Below are positions 6,391 through 6,527 of a stretch of DNA of 6,527 bases, piece by piece. Source of the DNA: Mariprofundus sp. (GTDB lineage: Bacteria; Pseudomonadota; Zetaproteobacteria; Mariprofundales; Mariprofundaceae). Positions within the stretch are counted from its first letter, which is position 1; every line of letters starts with the position of its first letter. The DNA is taken from positions 1 to 6,527 of the forward strand of contig JAUZQI010000013.1 of NCBI GenBank assembly GCA_030951095.1, written 5' to 3'. The notes under the pieces are model-generated. The model had not been told where the DNA came from. It saw only the letters and a list, made by a program, of their open reading frames with translations, and searched no databases. The position numbers were made by a program, and so were the translations under genes.

Positions 6391-6527
6391 TCAGTCCAAG
6401 TGCTCGTCGATGAATTCTGCAAGTTTGGCTTTGTTGACCGCGCCAACTTTGGTGCCTTGAACATTACCGTTGTTAAACAGCATCAGTGTCGGGATGCCGC
6501 GAACACCGTATTTTCCCGGTGTGTTCG
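6391..6527 (-). CDS. trxA: thioredoxin, C-terminal part (cut by window edge)
   Basis: General cytosolic protein-disulfide reductant. Only the last 44 residues and the TGA stop (6391-6393) lie inside the window; the first two bases at the edge are the tail of a split codon. The visible part reads [20 protein letters not shown], then [23 protein letters not shown], matching the classical thioredoxin C-terminus, including the cis-proline in GIPT and the KVGA segment before the final helix. The WCGPC active site lies outside. The ending and downstream terminator suggest it is the last gene of its transcript. A close thioredoxin-like paralogue cannot be excluded without the active site. Confidence 0.93.
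   Translation of the reverse strand, partial: NTPGKYGVRGIPTLMLFNNGNVQGTKVGAVNKAKLAEFIDEHLD

Overview
This is a gene-dense, typical bacterial chromosomal stretch, about half G+C by eye. Compact spacing, a single ATGA gene overlap, a TrmL-type methyltransferase and an Aat N-end-rule transferase all suggest a Proteobacterium (gamma-like or a related deep branch). I cannot name the genus from the sequence alone. There is no sign of phage, transposase or CRISPR.

Layout. Positions 32-1156 (minus) encode tRNA-guanine transglycosylase (Tgt). Divergent from it, 1231-2307 (plus) encodes a type I glycerate kinase. This gene overlaps aat (2304-2924, plus), a leucyl/phenylalanyl-tRNA-protein transferase. 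Next comes a small secreted protein of unknown family (3000-3380) built from three 35-residue repeats. It is followed by a DUF4438-type protein (3582-4463), conserved but of unknown function. After a 179-base gap with folding potential comes a Nit-type carbon-nitrogen hydrolase (4643-5440). Then there is a 313-base non-coding gap (5441-5753) with a cluster of DnaA-box-like 9-mers beside a very A+T-rich block. On the minus strand follow trmL (5754-6221), with its own candidate promoter, and the 3' end of a thioredoxin gene (6391 to the window edge), closed by a clear intrinsic terminator.

Functionally this is mostly housekeeping. Tgt (queuosine at position 34) and TrmL (2'-O-methylation at position 34) both modify the tRNA wobble base, Aat supplies N-degrons to ClpS/ClpAP, the Nit amidase probably repairs deaminated glutathione or a related alpha-keto amide, and thioredoxin is the general disulfide reductant. 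Apart from glxK-aat, I see no evidence that the genes form one pathway.

The items most worth a second look are the DnaA-box/A+T-rich gap, which has the look of a replication origin or DnaA-binding locus, and the exactly periodic repeat protein at 3000-3380.
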